Made by a program: the position numbers and the translations under genes | Assembly: GCA_004378665.1 (NCBI GenBank) | Contig: SOIA01000323.1 | Coordinates: 1 to 9,786 of the forward strand | DNA from: Candidatus Aminicenantota bacterium | Lineage (GTDB): Bacteria; Acidobacteriota; Aminicenantia; Aminicenantales; Aminicenantaceae | Direction of reading: 5' to 3' | DNA length: 9,786 nt | Shown here: positions 7,259-9,786 of the stretch, in pieces | Layout: every line of letters begins with the position of its first letter | Numbering within the stretch: the stretch's first letter is position 1 | The notes under the pieces: model-generated | What the model was told of the DNA's origin: nothing | The model's input: only the letters and a program-made list of their open reading frames with translations | Databases searched by the model: none

Positions 7259-8374
7259 TTACAAATAAGAATTTATATCTTTGTAATCCAGATCAAATCT
7301 TTCGGCGATATTTTTCTTGGTAATATTCCCTCGAAAAACATAAACTCCCCGCGCGAGAGACCGCTTCTCTTTCAAAGTCTGCTCAATCCCCATCTCCCCT
7401 ATCTCTACGAGACAGGGCGCGACCAGATTGGATAGGACTTTTGTCGAAGTGCGGCTTACAGCGGAGGTGATATTGGGAACACAGTAATGAATGACTCCTT
7501 CGTCGACGAAAGTGGGCTGCTCCAGGGTTGTCAGGCGGCTTGTCTCGATGCATCCTCCCTGATCGATTGCCAGGTCAATGATCAGGGATCCTTTTTTCAT
7601 GCTTTTGACCATGTCCCGTGTGATCATGATCGGAGCTTTTTCACCGGGACGAAGCACGGCTCCGATCAGGATATCTGCGATCTTCACCATCCGCGCCAGA
7701 TTGTAATTGCTGGCAAACAGAGTGATCAACCTCCCCGAAGTCATTTCTTCCAGCTCTCTCAGTCTATCCATATAGCGGCCCAACGCGATCGTATGCGCTC
7801 CAGCTCCGAGCAGGCTTCTGACAGCACTTCGAGCGAGAACACCGCTCCCGACCACAACAGCAGTCGCGGGAGGAACGCTCACCACTCCCCCGATGATCAC
7901 ACCATGTCCGCCGAAACTGGTCTGAAGATACTGTCCTGAGATAGCCAGGCACATCTGCCCGGCAATCTCACTTAAACTCTCAATGAAAAGAAGATCTCCA
8001 TTCTCGTCTTGAACGATCTCATAGCCAATGATGGAAACGTTTTTTTTGAGAAGCTCCTCCAAAAGAGCTTTTCGGGAAACGGCCAGATGATGAAACCCGA
8101 ATAAGATCTGGTCTTTTTTCACAAGCCGGCATTCTTCTTCATTCAGAGGAGAAATGTTGAGCACAACATCCGAGCGGCCAAAGACTTCCTCTTTGGTAAA
8201 AACAATCTTTCCTCCGAGATCACTGTATTCTTCGTTGCTGTATCCGGATTTTAATCCCGCTCCAGCCTGCACGTAAACCGTGTTTCCGTGCTCGACTAAT
8301 AGCGAGACTCCACTCGGATTCAAACCCACTCTGTTTTCAATCTTACATCCTTCATTGAGGACACCAACATTCAT
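7259..8374 (-). CDS. Alanine dehydrogenase/PNT-family protein with altered substrate and cofactor residues
   Basis: The 371 residues match alanine dehydrogenase along their whole length: substrate-side RVGLNPSGV at 15-23, H96 in LFGFHHLA, SEIAG at 135-139, GAVLRPGEKAP at 238-248, IDLAIDQGGC at 266-275, and N301. R15, H96, D271 and N301 agree with residues I recall from mycobacterial alanine dehydrogenase. Two things do not. The catalytic lysine of the usual KVKEP motif (Lys75 in Mycobacterium) is replaced; the segment reads VLNISPL and position 75 is Ser. The Rossmann motif is GSGVLA, and the acidic residue after the second strand, which normally selects NAD, is Gly199 followed by Arg200. This pattern would fit NADP(H) better, by inference. 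The protein may therefore not oxidise alanine, and its place as first gene of a redox operon suggests a nucleotide-binding or transhydrogenase-like role. The ATG at 8372-8374 has a strong AGGAGG site 5 nt upstream. No N-terminal signal or membrane segment is evident. Confidence 0.88.
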   Translation of the reverse strand: MNVGVLNEGCKIENRVGLNPSGVSLLVEHGNTVYVQAGAGLKSGYSNEEYSDLGGKIVFTKEEVFGRSDVVLNISPLNEEECRLVKKDQILFGFHHLAVSRKALLEELLKKNVSIIGYEIVQDENGDLLFIESLSEIAGQMCLAISGQYLQTSFGGHGVIIGGVVSVPPATAVVVGSGVLARSAVRSLLGAGAHTIALGRYMDRLRELEEMTSGRLITLFASNYNLARMVKIADILIGAVLRPGEKAPIMITRDMVKSMKKGSLIIDLAIDQGGCIETSRLTTLEQPTFVDEGVIHYCVPNITSAVSRTSTKVLSNLVAPCLVEIGEMGIEQTLKEKRSLARGVYVFRGNITKKNIAERFDLDYKDINSYL

Positions 8375-8379
8375 GTTTT

Positions 8380-8385
8380 CCTCCT
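8380..8385 (-). promoter_or_regulatory. Shine-Dalgarno site of the AlaDH-like gene
   Basis: A perfect AGGAGG on the minus strand sits 5 nt before the ATG at 8374. It is the strongest ribosome site in the window and fixes the start of the first gene of the operon. The downstream genes rely on weaker sites plus overlapping starts. Confidence 0.85.
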
Positions 8386-8401
8386 GCGTTTTACAGGACA
8401 G

Positions 8402-8433
8402 ATTATATTAGCAAGTTAATCTTCCGAGGGCAA
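8402..8433 (-). promoter_or_regulatory. Candidate sigma-70-like promoter of the redox operon
   Basis: On the minus strand, TTGCCC (8428-8433) is followed after 17 bases by TAATAT (8405-8410). A perfect TATAAT overlaps it at 8402-8407, but its -35 partner at a 17-base spacing would be poor (CCCTCG). Either choice puts the transcript start near 8395, with a leader of about 20 nt carrying the Shine-Dalgarno site. A/T tracts lie just upstream. AT-rich DNA gives chance matches, so this remains a candidate. Confidence 0.4.
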
Positions 8434-8442
8434 TAATAACGG

Positions 8443-8469
8443 AAAAAAATATCAAAAAAAATTAAAAAA
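8443..8469. other. Three phased A-tracts upstream of the operon promoter
   Basis: Runs of 7, 8 and 6 A on the plus strand at 8443-8449, 8454-8461 and 8464-8469 have centres about 9-12 bases apart, close to the helical repeat. Such phasing tends to bend DNA. Relative to a start near 8395 they cover about -48 to -74, where UP elements sit. On the minus strand they are T runs, so they could equally serve as the U-tract of a terminator for the upstream antiporter unit. Confidence 0.45.
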
Positions 8470-8473
8470 CTTT

Positions 8474-8597
8474 GGGATCGCGTCTCAATATTAGAAATCT
8501 CTTCTTAATTATCCTGAATTATTCATAAAATATGCCGACACCAAGTAATACTTATGTTGAGAGGCGACTTCTCGCACTAATGTTGAGACGCAATCCC
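8474..8597. repeat. 124-base element with 20-base imperfect inverted ends and an internal repeat
   Basis: The left arm GGGATCGCGTCTCAATATTA (8474-8493) and the reverse complement of the right arm (8578-8597) agree at 18 of 20 positions, and both arms are flanked by TTT. A third copy of the motif lies inside: ACTTATGTTGAGA at 8550-8562 repeats ACTAATGTTGAGA at 8576-8588 with one change, 26 bases apart. A small perfect stem (GCGA, 4-base loop, TCGC) at 8564-8575 sits between these two copies. No reading frame is present. It could be a miniature inverted-repeat element or IS end relic, a regulator-binding site, or a long stem closing the antiporter transcript, since T runs follow it on the minus strand. 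The 84-base gap between the arms argues against an ordinary intrinsic terminator. Confidence 0.7.
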
Positions 8598-8608
8598 TTT
8601 GAGTAATC

Positions 8609-9592
8609 TTACATAAAGAGTTTAAGAGTCAGGAAGAGATACAGGATATAAAGCGCGAAAAGGATCAAGCCTTTAATTTTCCCCAACCGGCATCCGATCC
8701 TCATCAACACCAGCATGGTCAACACGATCAAGATCATGTAAGGGAAGGTGAAGTTCATCACCTTCAATTCCACAGTGATCGGATTGACGATCGAAGAAAC
8801 GCCGATGATCCAGAGAACATTGAGGATGTCTGCACCGATGATGTTCCCGACAGCGATCTCTCCCTCTCCCTTGACAGCCGCAGTCACGCAGGTGCTTATT
8901 TCAGGGAGAGAGGTTCCGATGGCAAGGACAATCAGTCCGATGATGGTTTCGGAAATAGAAAAATGCTCTGCGATATGCTCGGCCGCCCAGACAATCACAG
9001 AACTTGTCACCACAACTCCCCCGAGTCCCATAATAAACAATCGGCTAAACCGCCTCAGCTCTGGCTTTATGCGTGGCCCGGAGCTCTTGCCTTTTGAGTC
9101 CATCCTTTGGGTTTCCGGGCTGTTTTTATCGAACCGCAAGCCTTTTCTCTTGAGTATGAAAATGTAATACACGCAGAGAATCAGGACAAAAAGAACGCCT
9201 TCGAGGCGGCCGATCGTACCGTTCCTTGCCAGGATATAGACCAGAATATCGATCGAGAGAAGAAAAGCCCCGACGACTTTGAGCACACGGCAGTTCACAT
9301 AGATCACTGTCGGGGCAAGGATGGCAGCCAGTGCGAGAGCGATTCCGTCATCACAGATGACTGATCCGACAGCATTGCCCAGCGCGAATTCCGGTTTCCC
9401 CCGAATGGCCGCAATAACAGACACAAAAAATTCCGGAGCCGTGGTGGCCATCCCGACAAGAACAATCCCGATGACCATCTTGGAAATGTTAAACGCCTTT
9501 GCGATGCCGGAAGCAGCCTCCACAAAAAAACTCGCGGATTTGAACAGAAGGACGAAAGAAGCGATCAGGGCGATAAAATATAAATAAATCAT
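8609..9592 (-). CDS. CaCA-family sodium/calcium (cation/proton) antiporter
   Basis: This is an integral inner-membrane exchanger of the YrbG/NCX type, probably exporting Ca2+ or a similar cation in exchange for Na+ or H+. The 327 residues show the two inverted alpha-repeats that define the family: GMATTAPEFFVS at 47-58 with LGNAVGSVICDD at 71-82, and AIGTSLPEIST at 224-234 with VGNIIGADILNVL at 248-260. E54 and E231 match the central ion-binding glutamates. Hydrophobic segments fit about ten membrane helices, with a hydrophilic loop at about 149-182 separating the halves, as expected for a fused duplicated protein. The first repeat departs from the common GTSAPE and GSNIxN forms (ATTAPE, GSVICDD). 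The ATG at 9590-9592 lies 10 nt after the amidohydrolase stop, with a weak GGAAA-type ribosome site inside the end of that gene, so the two are probably co-transcribed. Ion specificity cannot be read from the sequence. Confidence 0.92.
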   Translation of the reverse strand: MIYLYFIALIASFVLLFKSASFFVEAASGIAKAFNISKMVIGIVLVGMATTAPEFFVSVIAAIRGKPEFALGNAVGSVICDDGIALALAAILAPTVIYVNCRVLKVVGAFLLSIDILVYILARNGTIGRLEGVLFVLILCVYYIFILKRKGLRFDKNSPETQRMDSKGKSSGPRIKPELRRFSRLFIMGLGGVVVTSSVIVWAAEHIAEHFSISETIIGLIVLAIGTSLPEISTCVTAAVKGEGEIAVGNIIGADILNVLWIIGVSSIVNPITVELKVMNFTFPYMILIVLTMLVLMRIGCRLGKIKGLILFALYILYLFLTLKLFM

Positions 9593-9602
9593 CTGAACGT
9601 GT

Positions 9603-9786
9603 TTATTTCCTAAAGACGATTTTTCCGCTAACGATCGTCATATGAACTCTTGTATTTCGGATCTCTTCAGGAGGTATATCGAATATATTCTGAGTGAGAA
9701 CCACAAGATCAGCCAGTTTCCCCGCCTCCACGGAACCTTTGATGCTCTCGGAGAATTCGGCATATGCCCCGTTCAACGTGTACCCT
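9603..9786 (-). CDS. YtcJ-like metal-dependent amidohydrolase (C-terminal 60 residues)
   Basis: My own translation of the right edge gives 60 residues ending in TAA at 9603-9605; the rest of the gene lies beyond the window. The visible part begins near GYTLNGAYAEF, continues through SIKGSVEAGKLADLVVL and IPPEEIRNTRV, and ends in MTIVSGKIVFRK. This is the closing beta-sandwich segment of amidohydrolase-superfamily enzymes of the Amidohydro_3/YtcJ type, where the strand pattern K-G-S-x-x-x-G-K-x-A-D-L followed by V-x-x-T-I-V-x-G-K is characteristic. The metal-binding and catalytic residues are not in the window, so the substrate (amide, carbamate or cyclic amide) is unknown. It is 10 nt upstream of the antiporter gene and probably in the same transcript. 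The partial length limits certainty about the subfamily. Confidence 0.85.
   Translation of the reverse strand, partial: GYTLNGAYAEFSESIKGSVEAGKLADLVVLTQNIFDIPPEEIRNTRVHMTIVSGKIVFRK

Noticed and set aside
7487..7939. 150-codon open frame on the plus strand opposite the AlaDH-like gene
   Set aside because: It is fully antisense to a strongly conserved protein, and its translation is rich in His, Ser and Asp with no family motif.
8474..8597. CRISPR array or tRNA gene in the intergenic region
   Set aside because: There are only three copies of a short motif, one inverted, without regular spacers; no cloverleaf or TTC-arm pattern was found.

Overview
The window comes from a bacterial chromosome of roughly 50% GC. 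All recognisable genes lie on the minus strand, so transcription runs from high to low coordinates. The gene content (soluble NADH/NADPH/ferredoxin flavoproteins rich in iron-sulphur clusters, with no membrane complex I subunits and no oxygen-linked enzymes) suggests an anaerobic fermentative, syntrophic or acetogenic bacterium. I cannot assign a phylum from the sequence alone; Desulfobacterota or an uncultured lineage such as Aminicenantes would both fit.

Region A (9786 to 8609): the C-terminal end of a YtcJ-like amidohydrolase, followed 10 nt later by a complete CaCA-type sodium/calcium exchanger. These two look like the end of one transcription unit.

Region B (8608 to 8375): a 234-base AT-rich intergenic stretch. 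It holds a 124-base element with 20-base imperfect inverted ends and an internal third copy of the end motif, then phased A/T tracts, a possible sigma-70-like promoter and a strong Shine-Dalgarno site for the next gene.

Region C (8374 to 1): a compact six-gene operon. In order it encodes an alanine dehydrogenase/transhydrogenase-family protein with unusual active-site residues, a NuoE-like [2Fe-2S] subunit, a NuoF-like NADH/FMN subunit with extra ferredoxin domains at both ends, an 854-residue NuoG/formate-dehydrogenase-like molybdopterin-fold subunit without the catalytic Cys/Sec, an NfnA-like FAD subunit, and an NfnB/GltA-like NADPH subunit that runs off the left edge. The four junctions from nuoE to nfnB are overlaps of 1 to 4 nt or a 26-nt gap.

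The main interest is this operon. It joins the NuoEF core used by electron-bifurcating hydrogenases and related complexes to both halves of the NfnAB transhydrogenase, through what looks like a catalytically dead MopB iron-sulphur scaffold. My inference is a soluble electron-bifurcating or -confurcating transhydrogenase that balances NADH, NADPH and ferredoxin, related to the Sporomusa-type (Stn) transhydrogenase and the wider HydBC/Bfu superfamily, but with more subunits. The leading AlaDH/PNT-like protein has features suggesting NADP(H) binding without amino-acid dehydrogenase chemistry, and may serve the same redox pools.
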